Assembly: GCF_000720485.1 (NCBI RefSeq)
Contig: NZ_JOAX01000014.1
Span: 62,001-126,000 of the forward strand
DNA length: 64,000 bases
From: Streptomyces ochraceiscleroticus
GTDB lineage: Bacteria > Actinomycetota > Actinomycetes > Streptomycetales > Streptomycetaceae
Direction: 5' to 3'
The notes beneath the pieces are model-generated. The model was not told where the DNA came from. It searched no databases and saw only the letters and a list, made by a program, of their open reading frames with translations. A program made the position numbers and the translations under genes. The stretch's first letter is position 1. Each line of letters starts with the position of its first letter. This document shows, one piece after another, positions 44,182 to 51,652 of the stretch.

Positions 44182-44580
44182 TCACAGCGGGTGCGAGGCG
44201 GCCACCGGACGCGGCGCGACGGGCACCCTGCCCCTGCGCACCATCGAGGGCGGCACCACGGCAGGAAGCCGCCCGCCGGACGGTCCCCCGGGGCGGCCAG
44301 GTCCTCCCGGGCCGGAGCCCGGACCGCCGGGCCCCTGGCCGGTGCCGCGCACCGTGTCGTCGTGCGGCCACAGGGCGGCGGGCCGCCGGACGATGCCCGC
44401 CCGCCATTCGGCCAGCAGCCGGTCGTAGATCGGGGTCGGCTCCATCGCGGGGCGCGGCACGACTCCCGGGCGCTGTCTGTCGAGAAAGAGCTCCACGCCG
44501 GGGTTCAACTCATGCCCATGGCCGCGGGTTGCGGCCCGCGCCCGTACCGGTACGGAATACGCCTGCACCGGGGACGGCAT
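44182..44580 (-). CDS. Small unknown protein with PTPIYDRLLAEW motif
   Basis: A predicted 132-aa protein that I do not recognise functionally. It contains MEPTPIYDRLLAEWRAG, the same motif as the protein at 45774-46046, which is strong evidence that it is real. The C-terminal half is Gly/Pro-rich. ATG at 44580 (MPSPVQAYSVPV) has GAGGGA about 11 nt upstream; a shorter start at 44445 (MEPTPIYD) is possible. The motif is conserved enough between paralogues to suggest a binding segment. Confidence 0.55.
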   Translation of the reverse strand: MPSPVQAYSVPVRARAATRGHGHELNPGVELFLDRQRPGVVPRPAMEPTPIYDRLLAEWRAGIVRRPAALWPHDDTVRGTGQGPGGPGSGPGGPGRPGGPSGGRLPAVVPPSMVRRGRVPVAPRPVAASHPL

Positions 44581-45023
44581 GAAGATACGTTCCCTCAGCC
44601 GTACGAACGCGCCTCTGCCCGGAGGCGGGACGGTGCCGGAGGGTGAAGACGGCACCGCCCCGCGAAGGCCCACGCATCACGGCCAGTGACACGTTCCGCC
44701 ACACCCAGTGCAACGCCGGCATGGTCCGGGAGGTAATGACTCCGGACTCGGTGCCACCCGGCCGTGCGCCCTGGTGGTGTCCGCGCCGCCACGAATGGCC
44801 GCAGCCCCGCCGTCTTCGCCGCTCAGGCCGAAACGGCAGGTCAGACAATACGACCGCAACCGGCTGCCCCTGACGGGACGTTGCCGATGAATTGCGCGCG
44901 GCGGCCGTCCTTTGCACCGTGACGGTATCTCGGCGTTCCCCCGACGCACCGCTCGGCGGTGCCGCTCGTCGGCACTGCCGCGCCGACCACCGCCACTCCT
45001 ACCGGTCACCCGAAAGGACCACC
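44581..45023. other. Gene-free divergent region
   Basis: 443 bp between diverging genes without a credible frame. It contains the AAAGGA ribosome-binding site of the secreted protein. A CGCAACC box (44866) is followed by CGTTGC after 17 nt, similar to but not matching the developmental promoter type seen at the rodlin and chaplin genes. Confidence 0.4.
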
Positions 45024-45728
45024 ATGCGCATGCTCCGGAAGCCCGGACTCATCGTCACCTCCGCCGCCTGCGGCGCCCTCGTCCTCGGCACGGCCGGCCC
45101 GGCCGCCGCGTCCACCGCCGAACGGAACGCCGCCCCGCCCGACGCGGCCGTCATGGCGTCCGGCGCCGACACCCCCCAGAAGGGCAACGAGTCCGGCGGC
45201 CTGCTGGGCGCCCTCAGCGACGTGCTCCATGTGGTCGGCGACGCGCTGAAGGACGACGACGACAACTCCACCGCGCACACCAAGACCGAGGCCCAGGCCA
45301 TCGCCGCCGAACTCGCCAGGCTGCAGGGGCGCGACGCGCGGCCGGCTCCGGGCTACTCGACGGACCAGTACGGGCCCACCGGTACGGACGCGTCCTCCGA
45401 CGTGTACGCCCAGGCCGATCCGTACGCCGGCAGCACCCCGTACGCCGCGCCCGCTCCGTACGCGCCCGCCGGCCCCGCCCGCGCGGACGCCGCCGGGAGC
45501 CCGGAGCAGACCGGCACCCGGGCGCCGGCCGCCGCCGGGCCGCGGGCCCGCGCCGTCGGCGATCTCCAGTCGAAGATCGAGGCGCTGGTAGAGGCCCTCG
45601 GCGCGCGCGACCGGGACGACGTGGTGACCGCCGCGCAGCAGACCCTCCTCGCCGCCGGCGACCTGGCGAGGACCATCGCCAAGAGCCCGCAGGAGCCCTG
45701 GGCGCAGGAGGAAGCAAGCCCTCAGTAA
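45024..45728 (+). CDS. Secreted protein of unknown function
   Basis: A 234-aa protein with a clear Sec signal peptide (MRMLRKPGLIVTSAACGALVLGTAGPAAAST). The mature part has an acidic helix (GLLGALSDVLHVVGDALKDDDDN), a Tyr/Pro/Ala-rich middle (AQADPYAGSTPYAAPAPYAP) and a C-terminal helix (DLQSKIEALVEALGARDRDDVVTAAQQTLLAAGDL). No known domain was recognised. ATG at 45024 with AAAGGA 7 nt upstream. It lies between two members of the PTPIYDRLLAEW family. Confidence 0.7.
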   Translation: MRMLRKPGLIVTSAACGALVLGTAGPAAASTAERNAAPPDAAVMASGADTPQKGNESGGLLGALSDVLHVVGDALKDDDDNSTAHTKTEAQAIAAELARLQGRDARPAPGYSTDQYGPTGTDASSDVYAQADPYAGSTPYAAPAPYAPAGPARADAAGSPEQTGTRAPAAAGPRARAVGDLQSKIEALVEALGARDRDDVVTAAQQTLLAAGDLARTIAKSPQEPWAQEEASPQ

Positions 45729-45773
45729 CTCCTTCGGCCCACACCCGGCATAACCCGCGGCCGGGGCGAGCGG

Positions 45774-46046
45774 TTGTACGTCGACGTGGACATGAAGGAC
45801 GACGACGAGCACGCGGACCCGCAGCCTCCACGCGTGCCACGGCCCGGCCGCTGGGTACGGGAGGAGCCGACGCCGATCTACGACCGGCTGCTGGCCGAGT
45901 GGCACGCGCGGGGCCCGTTCCCGCCCCGCCGCGAACTCCCCGACGACGCCGAGCCGCAGGCCGGTCCGCGCGTCCCGCCGCTCAAGCCGCCGCGCGTACC
46001 CGGCCCGCCGCGCCGGCCACCCCGCCAGCGGCCGTACGAACTCTGA
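45774..46046 (+). CDS. Small protein with PTPIYDRLLAEW motif (paralogue)
   Basis: A 90-aa protein: hydrophilic N-terminus, REEPTPIYDRLLAEWHARGPFPPRRELPDDAEP, and a Pro/Arg-rich C-terminus. The motif is shared with 44182-44580, about 1.2 kb away on the opposite strand. TTG at 45774 or ATG at 45792 could be the start; neither has a strong ribosome-binding site. Immediately downstream of the secreted protein (45-bp gap), possibly co-transcribed. Function unknown. Confidence 0.6.
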   Translation: MYVDVDMKDDDEHADPQPPRVPRPGRWVREEPTPIYDRLLAEWHARGPFPPRRELPDDAEPQAGPRVPPLKPPRVPGPPRRPPRQRPYEL

Positions 46047-46124
46047 GCCGTACATGAGGCCCGCCCCGGTCCGCCGCCCACCCGCGGCGGCCGGGGCCAT
46101 GGCCGTGCCCACGCCTGGAGGCCT

Positions 46125-46159
46125 CGGGCCTCGGGCTTCGGGCCTCGGGCTTCGGGCCT
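46125..46159. repeat. Heptamer tandem repeat CGGGCCT/CGGGCTT
   Basis: Five consecutive 7-bp units alternating CGGGCCT and CGGGCTT, downstream of the rodlin terminator. A simple-sequence repeat; no function implied. Confidence 0.75.
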
Positions 46160-46172
46160 CAGAGCAGCAAGA

Positions 46173-46211
46173 AGCCCGGGCCGTCCCCGCGGAGGAGGAA
46201 CGGCCCGGGCT
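46173..46211 (-). terminator. Terminator of rodlin 1
   Basis: A 12-bp perfect stem (AGCCCGGGCCGT / ACGGCCCGGGCT) with a 15-nt loop, 10 bp after the rodlin stop. On the transcript the loop reads UCCUCCUCCGCGGGG. Confidence 0.75.
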
Positions 46212-46221
46212 CTCGTCACAC

Positions 46222-46632
46222 TCAGCTGTTGCCGGTGCCGTTCCCGGACAGCACCGGAATGTCGTCGAGCAGGTGCGACAGCGCCTCGTCACCCTTGTTC
46301 TGGGTGGAGTTCTCGGTGCACTGCTGGTTCTGCGGCGAGGAGAGGACGTTGATGTCCTGGACCGTGATCGGGATGAGGCCGATGAGCGAACCGACGTTCA
46401 GCTTGGCCGGCAGGCCGATGCAGGGCTTGTTGAGCGAGCCCTGGATCAGACCGATCTGCGGGCTCATGTTGCCGTGGGTGGTGGAGTTGCCGAACGACTG
46501 CGACGCACCGTTGCCGCTGACGGCGGTGGCACCTTCGTCGTCACCGACGGCCATCGCCTGGGGAGCGGCGGCGGCCGAGGCACCGACGATGGACGCTGCG
46601 ACTGCGGCCGAGGCCATGAACTTCTTGATCAC
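46222..46632 (-). CDS. Rodlin protein (RdlA/RdlB family), copy 1
   Basis: A 136-aa secreted rodlin: signal peptide [28 protein letters not shown], then the family body with [58 protein letters not shown]. Rodlins organise chaplin fibrils into paired rodlets on aerial hyphae and spores. The two Cys match the family. GTG at 46632 with AAGGGTG. Its upstream boxes (46679-46706) fit a BldN-type promoter. Confidence 0.95.
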   Translation of the reverse strand: MIKKFMASAAVAASIVGASAAAAPQAMAVGDDEGATAVSGNGASQSFGNSTTHGNMSPQIGLIQGSLNKPCIGLPAKLNVGSLIGLIPITVQDINVLSSPQNQQCTENSTQNKGDEALSHLLDDIPVLSGNGTGNS

Positions 46633-47048
46633 GATTCACCCTTCTTGTTACTGAATGCCCGCATCCGGAGCGCTCTGCCCAACTCTTTTCAGCGGGTTTG
46701 GTTTTGCACTTTCACCCATATGGTTCTTCGCCCGGGCGTCTCATTCACCGCGACGGCACAGCCGTACGGTGGAATACGCGGATCCCCGGGCGCGTATTCG
46801 ACCCGAGAAATCCCGCAGGCAATCCCGCGAAAGCGGACCGACGGCCGGCTTCCGCCGTTCGACGGTAAATTCGGCGGTGCGCCGAATAACGGGCCGGAGC
46901 AAGGTATGTTGATCGAGCGGCCGATCAGCGGGGGCGATTCCGATCCCCTTCACCTGGAACCGTCCTCGCGGTCGCGGGCCCGGACGGGCCGTACGCCGTC
47001 CCGCTGCACGGCGGCTGATCCTTGCGCCGGATCGGCCGCCCAGCGGCG
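46633..47048. other. Upstream region of rodlin 1
   Basis: 416 bp with no credible gene. The first 75 bp hold the leader and a BldN-like promoter; the rest (46740-47048) shows no signal I can name. Relatively AT-rich around 46660-46740. Confidence 0.45.
46679..46706 (-). promoter_or_regulatory. Candidate BldN-type promoter of rodlin 1
   Basis: Read leftward: CAAAACC (46706-46700), 15-nt spacer, AGTTGG (46684-46679), 47 nt upstream of the rodlin start. It differs from the better match at rodlin 2 but aligns with it base for base at the same distance. Confidence 0.5.
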
Positions 47049-47336
47049 TTACTTCCCGATCGGCAGGCCGGCCAGCGGAAGATGCCCCGCGAGTCCGGTG
47101 GCGCCGTCCACCAGGCCCTCGGCGTCGCCGCTGCCCAGCGCGTGCGTGGTGCGGTGCGCGTTGTCCACCAGCGGGTCGATCTCGGCCCTGCCTGCGTTCG
47201 CGAGCGCGTCGTTCAGCCCGGCGTTCAAACTCATGCTCGGGGAGGTCGAGGGGGCGGGAGCGGCGAGCGCGGGGGACGCGGCCCCCAGCGCCACCACCGA
47301 GCCGGCGAGGATCGCCGCGGTCTTCGCGAGCTTCAT
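47049..47336 (-). CDS. Small secreted protein in chaplin/rodlin locus
   Basis: A 95-aa secreted protein: signal peptide MKLAKTAAILAGSVVALGAASPALA, then a Ser/Pro start and LNDALANAGRAEIDPLVDNAHRTTHALGSGDAEGLVDGATGLAGHLPLAGLPIGK. No Cys and no chaplin or rodlin domain. ATG at 47336 with AAGGAA; a 114-codon longer frame is not credible. Its position between a rodlin and a chaplin suggests a cell-surface role, but this is inference only. Confidence 0.72.
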   Translation of the reverse strand: MKLAKTAAILAGSVVALGAASPALAAPAPSTSPSMSLNAGLNDALANAGRAEIDPLVDNAHRTTHALGSGDAEGLVDGATGLAGHLPLAGLPIGK

Positions 47337-47698
47337 CTTCAACGTTCCTTTCCGCAGCGGCGAGGGCGACGAGGACGCCCTGCGCGTCGCGCAGGCAGTG
47401 TGGCGTCCCGTGCGTTCCGCCGCTGTCGTCATGGGTAACGAACCGGTCCGCACACGGAAACTGCGGGCCCGCTCCTTTTTCCCGTTCCACCCGAACGACG
47501 GGAATTCCGGCGACCCTCCCGGAGTTTCCGTTCGCCCACTTCCCGGACGCCCGCACATCCGTCCATAAGGAAATGTGAATTTCTCCCCGGCTGCCCGATC
47601 GGCTATACCGCTCGTACCGCTGTGCCGCTCACTCCGCCGTATTGCCCGGCGCCGCGCCGGGCACCGTGCACCGGGCATCGCGCACCGGGCAGCCGGCG
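47337..47698. other. Upstream region of the small secreted protein
   Basis: 362 bp without a credible gene. A GGTAACG (CGTTACC on the coding strand) at 47434-47440 resembles the -35 of the developmental promoters but has no matching -10 at 15 nt. Confidence 0.4.
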
Positions 47699-48418
47699 TC
47701 AGCGCCTGCCCGGACGCGCCCGGCGGTACAGGATCGCCCCGCCGAGTACCAGCGCGGCGCCGGTACCGGCCGCGACGCCGATCTGCTGCGTACCGGTGTG
47801 GGCCAACTGCGTGCCCAGAGACCCCGGGTCGTTCGCCTTCCCGGCGCGCCGCTCCTCCGGTGCGGCCTGCCGCGGCGCGTCGGGCGTCACGTGCTGCGGT
47901 ACGGACTCGTCCGCGTGCTCCTGCTCGTTCGACGACCCGGCGCAGTGGTTGCCGAAGACGGGGTTCAGCAGGCCGACGATGTCCGCGGTGTTGCCGCAGG
48001 CGTTCACCGGGACGTCGACGGGGGCCTTGGCGTCGTTGCCGGAACCCACGCCCGGTGAGTTCTGCGCCGAGCCGGCCGCGCCCGCGCCCTCTCCGGCGCC
48101 TTCCCCGGCGTCCTGCCCGGCGTCCTCGGCGGAGCGCTGCTCCTGCCCGCCCTGCGCCTGGTGGCCCGCGCCTCCCCCGTCACTGGCACAGCCGTTGCCG
48201 AAGGACGGGTTGAGCGCCCCGACGACGTCCGCGCTGTTCCCGCAGATGTTCGCGGGCACCTCCACCGGTGCGTGGACGTTGTTCCCGGAGAGCACTCCCG
48301 GGGAGTTCGCACTCTCACCGCTCGCCCCCGCGTCCGCGAACGCGGTGCCTCCGGTCACCCCGAGCACACCCGTGGTGGCCGCGGCGGCGAGGAGACCCTT
48401 TGCCAGGACCTGTCGCAT
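47699..48418 (-). CDS. Long chaplin with two chaplin domains and sortase signal
   Basis: A 239-aa ChpA/B/C-type protein. Signal peptide, first chaplin domain (NSPGVLSGNNVHAPVEVPANICGNSADVVGALNPSFGNGC), a Gly/Gln/Glu-rich spacer, second domain (NSPGVGSGNDAKAPVDVPVNACGNTADIVGLLNPVFGNHC), a Pro/Glu-rich wall spacer, LAHTG sorting motif, membrane helix (AAGTGAALVLGGAILY) and a basic tail. It is anchored to peptidoglycan by a class E sortase and ties the amyloid layer to the wall. Confidence 0.95.
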   Translation of the reverse strand: MRQVLAKGLLAAAATTGVLGVTGGTAFADAGASGESANSPGVLSGNNVHAPVEVPANICGNSADVVGALNPSFGNGCASDGGGAGHQAQGGQEQRSAEDAGQDAGEGAGEGAGAAGSAQNSPGVGSGNDAKAPVDVPVNACGNTADIVGLLNPVFGNHCAGSSNEQEHADESVPQHVTPDAPRQAAPEERRAGKANDPGSLGTQLAHTGTQQIGVAAGTGAALVLGGAILYRRARPGRR

Positions 48419-48483
48419 TGGTCTTCCTGTCTTCGCTTGCCGTCGCGTAAGGGCTGCTGCCCGTACGCCCGTAACTACAAGGC

Positions 48484-48516
48484 GGCCCCGGGGCGCATGG
48501 CATGCGTCCCGAGGCC
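48484..48516 (-). terminator. Hairpin after the short chaplin
   Basis: GGCCCCGGGGCGCAT / ATGCGTCCCGAGGCC with loop GGC; 13 of 15 pairs. It lies between the short chaplin stop (48554) and the long chaplin start (48418), so is a likely terminator or attenuator. Confidence 0.55.
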
Positions 48517-48553
48517 GTCCGGGTCGAACTCACAACTGCGTACGTCGCGGACG

Positions 48554-48787
48554 TCAGTCGTTGACGCAGGTGTTGCCGAAGGCGGGGTTCAGCAGGCCGA
48601 TGATGTCGATGGTGTTGCCGCAGACGTTCACCGGAACGTGAACCGGAACCTGCAGAACATTTCCGGAGATCACACCCGGAGAGTTGTTGGCGGCACCGCT
48701 GGCGCCCGAGTCGGCGAACGCCGGCGCGGCGGTCCCCGCTGCCATCAGCGTTCCAGCGGCGACCGCGGCGACCTTCGTGTACTTCAC
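48554..48787 (-). CDS. Short chaplin 1
   Basis: A 77-aa short chaplin: signal peptide MKYTKVAAVAAGTLMAAGTAAPAFA, then DSGASGAANNSPGVISGNVLQVPVHVPVNVCGNTIDIIGLLNPAFGNTCVND. The two Cys form the disulfide of ChpF/G/H-type chaplins. It assembles as amyloid at the air-water interface. RBS AAAGGG upstream. Confidence 0.95.
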   Translation of the reverse strand: MKYTKVAAVAAGTLMAAGTAAPAFADSGASGAANNSPGVISGNVLQVPVHVPVNVCGNTIDIIGLLNPAFGNTCVND

Positions 48788-49155
48788 TTTCAGCCCTTTC
48801 TGCAGCGGAGTTCGTAACGGTCACGACCTTCGTGCCGCACGAGCGCTATCCCGATCGCCCGTAACAACGCTGCCGTGTCTGGTAACGAGCACCCAGGGGA
48901 ATCGAAACCCCACTGCTGGAACTTTCCTCGGAACACCCTCTAATGACCCAACGACTCGGCCTGAAGTAATGCTTGTAGGAATTTCCGCTCGTCGCCTCGC
49001 CGGCAGGCAATTCGGCCGTCAGGCAACTGAACTCCCCGCCCGGCAGTGGCCTTTGCGAGCACACGGCAGCCTTTTCGGGCACGCGAAAAGGCCCGGACCG
49101 CCCAGGAGGAGAGGACAGGCGGTCCGGGCCTTCGCGGCCGGTGAGCCGGTGAGGA
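48788..49155. other. Upstream region of short chaplin 1 and rodlin 2 terminator
   Basis: 368 bp. Contains the chaplin leader and, at 49088-49132, the rodlin 2 terminator; no clear BldN-type pair could be assigned to this chaplin. No gene. Confidence 0.5.
49088..49132 (-). terminator. Terminator of rodlin 2
   Basis: A 15-bp perfect stem (AAGGCCCGGACCGCC / GGCGGTCCGGGCCTT) with a 15-nt loop (CAGGAGGAGAGGACA on the plus strand), just after the rodlin stop. Confidence 0.8.
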
Positions 49156-49566
49156 TCAGCCGTTGCCGGTGCCGTTCGCCGACAGGATCGGAACCCCGTC
49201 CACGATGTGCGACAGGGGCTCGTCGCCCTTGTTCTGACTGGAGTTGTCGGTGCACTGCTGGTTCTGCGGGTTCGCCAGCACGTTGATGTCCTGGACCGTG
49301 ATCGGGATGAGACCGATGAGCGAACCGATGTTGGCCTTGAGCGGCAGACCGACGCAGGGCTTGTTCAGCGTGCCCTGAACCAGGCCGAGCTGCGTGCTCA
49401 TGTTGCCGGCCGTCGTCTGGTTACCGAACGACGACGAAGAACCGTTGCCGCTCAGGGAAGTGGCACCGCCGTCGTCACCGAGCGCCAGCGCCTGCGGGGC
49501 CGCTGCAGCCGACATGCCCACAATGGACGCCGCCACGGCACCCGTGGCAAGAACCTTCTTGAACAC
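49156..49566 (-). CDS. Rodlin protein (RdlA/RdlB family), copy 2
   Basis: A 136-aa rodlin, clearly paralogous to the one at 46222-46632 and of identical length: [91 protein letters not shown]. The two leaders are also alike (GCATTC...AAGGGTGAATCGTG). Promoter boxes at 49613-49640. Confidence 0.95.
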   Translation of the reverse strand: MFKKVLATGAVAASIVGMSAAAAPQALALGDDGGATSLSGNGSSSSFGNQTTAGNMSTQLGLVQGTLNKPCVGLPLKANIGSLIGLIPITVQDINVLANPQNQQCTDNSSQNKGDEPLSHIVDGVPILSANGTGNG

Positions 49567-49612
49567 GATTCACCCTTCTCAATACGGAATGCCCGTAGTC
49601 GGAGCGAACTGG

Positions 49613-49640
49613 TCAACGTGTTCCGGGGAGTTTGGTTGCG
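49613..49640 (-). promoter_or_regulatory. Candidate BldN-type promoter of rodlin 2
   Basis: Read leftward: CGCAACC (49640-49634), 15-nt spacer, CGTTGA (49618-49613), 47 nt before the rodlin GTG. CGTTGA is the -10 reported for BldN-dependent promoters. Confidence 0.65.
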
Positions 49641-49773
49641 TGCTGTCACTCGAATGAACGCGCAACGGCACGGCGGCCTGACGCCCCGAAGGACATCGGA
49701 CCACCGCGCCGTGTGGAAACGGGTCCGCGGCCGTTCGGCCGGCCGGATCACCGGCCTGCGCCGAGCACTCCCG

Positions 49774-50019
49774 TCAGTGGTTGACGCACGGGTTGCCGAA
49801 AACCGGGTTGAGCGCGCCGATCACCGTGACGGTGTTGCCGCAGGCGTTCACGGGGACGTGCACCGGAACCTGGACGACATTTCCGGACCCGACACCCGGG
49901 GAGTTCTCGGCGGCGCCGTGCGCGCCCGCGCCGGAGGTGGCGGACGCCATACCGGAAGCACCGAGCACCGCGGCCCCGGCCATGGCGGTGAGCAGGGCGG
50001 TCTTGGCAACGCGCGACAT
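49774..50019 (-). CDS. Short chaplin 2
   Basis: An 81-aa short chaplin: signal peptide MSRVAKTALLTAMAGAAVLGASGMASA, then TSGAGAHGAAENSPGVGSGNVVQVPVHVPVNACGNTVTVIGALNPVFGNPCVNH. Two Cys. It is divergent from short chaplin 3 with a 370-bp shared region, each with its own promoter. Confidence 0.95.
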   Translation of the reverse strand: MSRVAKTALLTAMAGAAVLGASGMASATSGAGAHGAAENSPGVGSGNVVQVPVHVPVNACGNTVTVIGALNPVFGNPCVNH

Positions 50020-50095
50020 AGCAGTACCTCTTCACTGAACAGCGGACAGTAACGTCGGCTTCGATTTCCGTCGCCCAGTTGGGCTAACAGACCGA

Positions 50096-50123
50096 TCAAC
50101 GCATCAACAGCCCGACGGGTGCG
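50096..50123 (-). promoter_or_regulatory. Candidate BldN-type promoter of short chaplin 2
   Basis: Read leftward: CGCACCC (50123-50117), 15-nt spacer, CGTTGA (50101-50096), 77 nt before the start. Confidence 0.6.
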
Positions 50124-50307
50124 GCCCCGGCCGGGTGAACCACTGGTCAGATGTACGGATCGCGGTGTACGGATCGCAACACGCCGAAAGCGGCTCGTGC
50201 GGCCGGTCCGCAGTCCGGCGTTCAATACCCACCAGAATTCAGAATGCAGCCGGTCGCTCCTGCACATTCAGCGCATTGAGCCGATCGAAGGTTTATCGGC
50301 GGCTGCC

Positions 50308-50335
50308 CGTAGCCGATGGACCGGATCTGCGTTCA
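50308..50335 (+). promoter_or_regulatory. Candidate BldN-type promoter of short chaplin 3
   Basis: CGTAGCC (50308-50314), 15-nt spacer, CGTTCA (50330-50335), 54 nt before the ATG. Confidence 0.55.
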
Positions 50336-50389
50336 GCACGGTGCGGCGCCCGTCCGGAGCCGCGGTAACCATCCCTGGAGGGACTCCCC

Positions 50390-50629
50390 ATGAAGACTGC
50401 CCACAAGGCCGCTATGGTCCTGGCCGCCGCCGGCCTCGCCGCGGGTGCCGCTTCCGGTTCCGCGATGGCCGACAGCGGTGCCAGCGGCGCTGCGACCGGT
50501 TCGCCCGGCGTCGTGTCCGGCAACGCCGTCCAGGTCCCGGTCCACATTCCCGTGAACGTCTGCGGCAACTCCATCAACATCATCGGGCTGCTGAACCCCG
50601 CCTTCGGCAACACCTGCGTCAACGACTGA
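50390..50629 (+). CDS. Short chaplin 3
   Basis: A 79-aa short chaplin: signal peptide MKTAHKAAMVLAAAGLAAGAASGSAMA, then DSGASGAATGSPGVVSGNAVQVPVHIPVNVCGNSINIIGLLNPAFGNTCVND, almost identical in the core to short chaplin 1. Strong GGAGGGA ribosome-binding site. Followed by a strong terminator shared with the convergent His/Trp-rich peptide gene. Confidence 0.95.
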   Translation: MKTAHKAAMVLAAAGLAAGAASGSAMADSGASGAATGSPGVVSGNAVQVPVHIPVNVCGNSINIIGLLNPAFGNTCVND

Positions 50630-50651
50630 CGTTCGCGCACCAGCAGGCAGC

Positions 50652-50685
50652 GAGGAAGGGCCCCGCGGAAGCGGGGCCCTTCCTC
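50652..50685. terminator. Bidirectional terminator with GGAA tetraloop
   Basis: A 15-bp perfect stem (GAGGAAGGGCCCCGC / GCGGGGCCCTTCCTC) with loop GGAA, followed by CTTTCC; between the chaplin and the convergent peptide gene. Confidence 0.85.
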
Positions 50686-50699
50686 CTTTCCCGCGCCCC

Positions 50700-50930
50700 T
50701 CAGAGGATCCCGAGGCCGAGGTCGACATTGATCAGGTTGTGGTCGTGGTGGTGCCAGCCGTCGTGCCAGCCCCAGCAGTCGTACCCCCAACCCCACCCGC
50801 AGGGGCCGGCCGCCGAAGCGGTCGTCGGTGCGGCGGCCGGCGTCTGAGCCGAGGCCACTCCGGACAGCGGGACGACCGCTGCTGCGGTGAGTGCGGCGGT
50901 GGCGGCGAAGCGTCCGATGAACTTGCGCAT
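50700..50930 (-). CDS. Secreted Trp/His-rich peptide, unknown
   Basis: A 76-aa secreted peptide I do not recognise. Signal peptide MRKFIGRFAATAALTAAAVVPLSGVASA, a short Ala/Thr/Pro spacer, then GPCGWGWGYDCWGWHDGWHHHDH with five Trp, five His and two Cys, ending in an amphipathic NLINVDLGLGIL. The His cluster suggests metal binding; the Cys pair may form a disulfide. AAGGAGAG is a strong ribosome-binding site. A Zur-like half-site lies about 30-45 nt upstream of the start (50961-50975). It faces the chaplin across a shared terminator. Confidence 0.75.
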   Translation of the reverse strand: MRKFIGRFAATAALTAAAVVPLSGVASAQTPAAAPTTASAAGPCGWGWGYDCWGWHDGWHHHDHNLINVDLGLGIL

Positions 50931-51652
50931 GGTTCTCTCCTTCTGCGCATGAATGGGACATAAAAATGATTACAGCCCCACCCCATTGGCCGCTCGCTCA
51001 GACTTGCGAATAACTCCACTGGCGCAATCCACCGGACCCGCTGTCGCGACAATTCCCCGGCGGCCTTACGCTGCCCCGTAACGCCCCGACGCTTGACCAT
51101 TCAATCGAATGGCGCAACACACCGAATGGCGAATCCCGGGCACAACGAAGCCCGGAGAAAAGCAAGCGTGGCCCGGCGCGAGAATTCGCCCGCCGAAGAC
51201 AGCGAAGACGGCGAGGGGTCGCCGCCGGGTACGTGAGTCGGCACCGGCGGCGACCGTGCGCGAGAAGGCGTGGCTCCCCGTCCCCGTCTCCTGGCGCTTT
51301 TTTCGCCCGTCACCGGCCGCCGGAAGCGCGGGATGTTCCCGGCGGGACAAGTCCGGGAGGGCGGGGCCGGAAGAACCGCATGTCGCCGCAGACTCAGCGG
51401 ATCTCCGGCCGTCTGTGGGCCCGGACGACGATCTCGGGGGCTCGGAGATCCCTGCACCCGCATGCACGGGTGGTCCTGTACGACTCGACCCTACGACCCC
51501 CACCCCCGCCCGCACACCCTCATTTCCCGACAGATCCCCACCCCGGCCCAGGCCCCCGGACCCCGGCTGCGCCCCGCGCTCCAGCGGTGCTTCACGTCCG
51601 ACAACGGAAGAAGCCCCAGGTCACGGTGTGACCTGGGGCTTCCCCTCGCCGA
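50931..51652. other. Largest gene-free stretch of the locus
   Basis: 722 bp. Contains the presumed promoter of the His/Trp-rich peptide gene (AT-rich around 50955-50980) and the tRNA terminator (51610-51642). Several overlapping frames exist on both strands but all are Pro/Arg/Ser-rich with no ribosome-binding site or family pattern. Confidence 0.5.
51610..51642 (-). terminator. Terminator of tRNA-Thr
   Basis: A 15-bp perfect stem (GAAGCCCCAGGTCAC / GTGACCTGGGGCTTC) with loop GGT, 11 bp after the tRNA 3' end; the leftward transcript continues UUCCGUUGU. Confidence 0.85.

Larger units (their letters stand above)
50020..50389. other. Divergent chaplin promoter region
   Basis: 370 bp between two chaplins, without a gene. 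Candidate BldN-type promoters at 50096-50123 (leftward) and 50308-50335 (rightward); relatively AT-rich 50215-50300. Confidence 0.6.

Noticed and set aside
44866..44895. BldN-type promoter for the secreted protein at 45024
   Set aside because: CGCAACC and CGTTGC are 17 nt apart rather than 15, and about 130 nt from the start; too weak to claim.
47413..47440. BldN-type promoter for the small secreted gene at 47049
   Set aside because: CGTTACC is present but the sequence 15 nt downstream (GGAACG) does not fit the -10.
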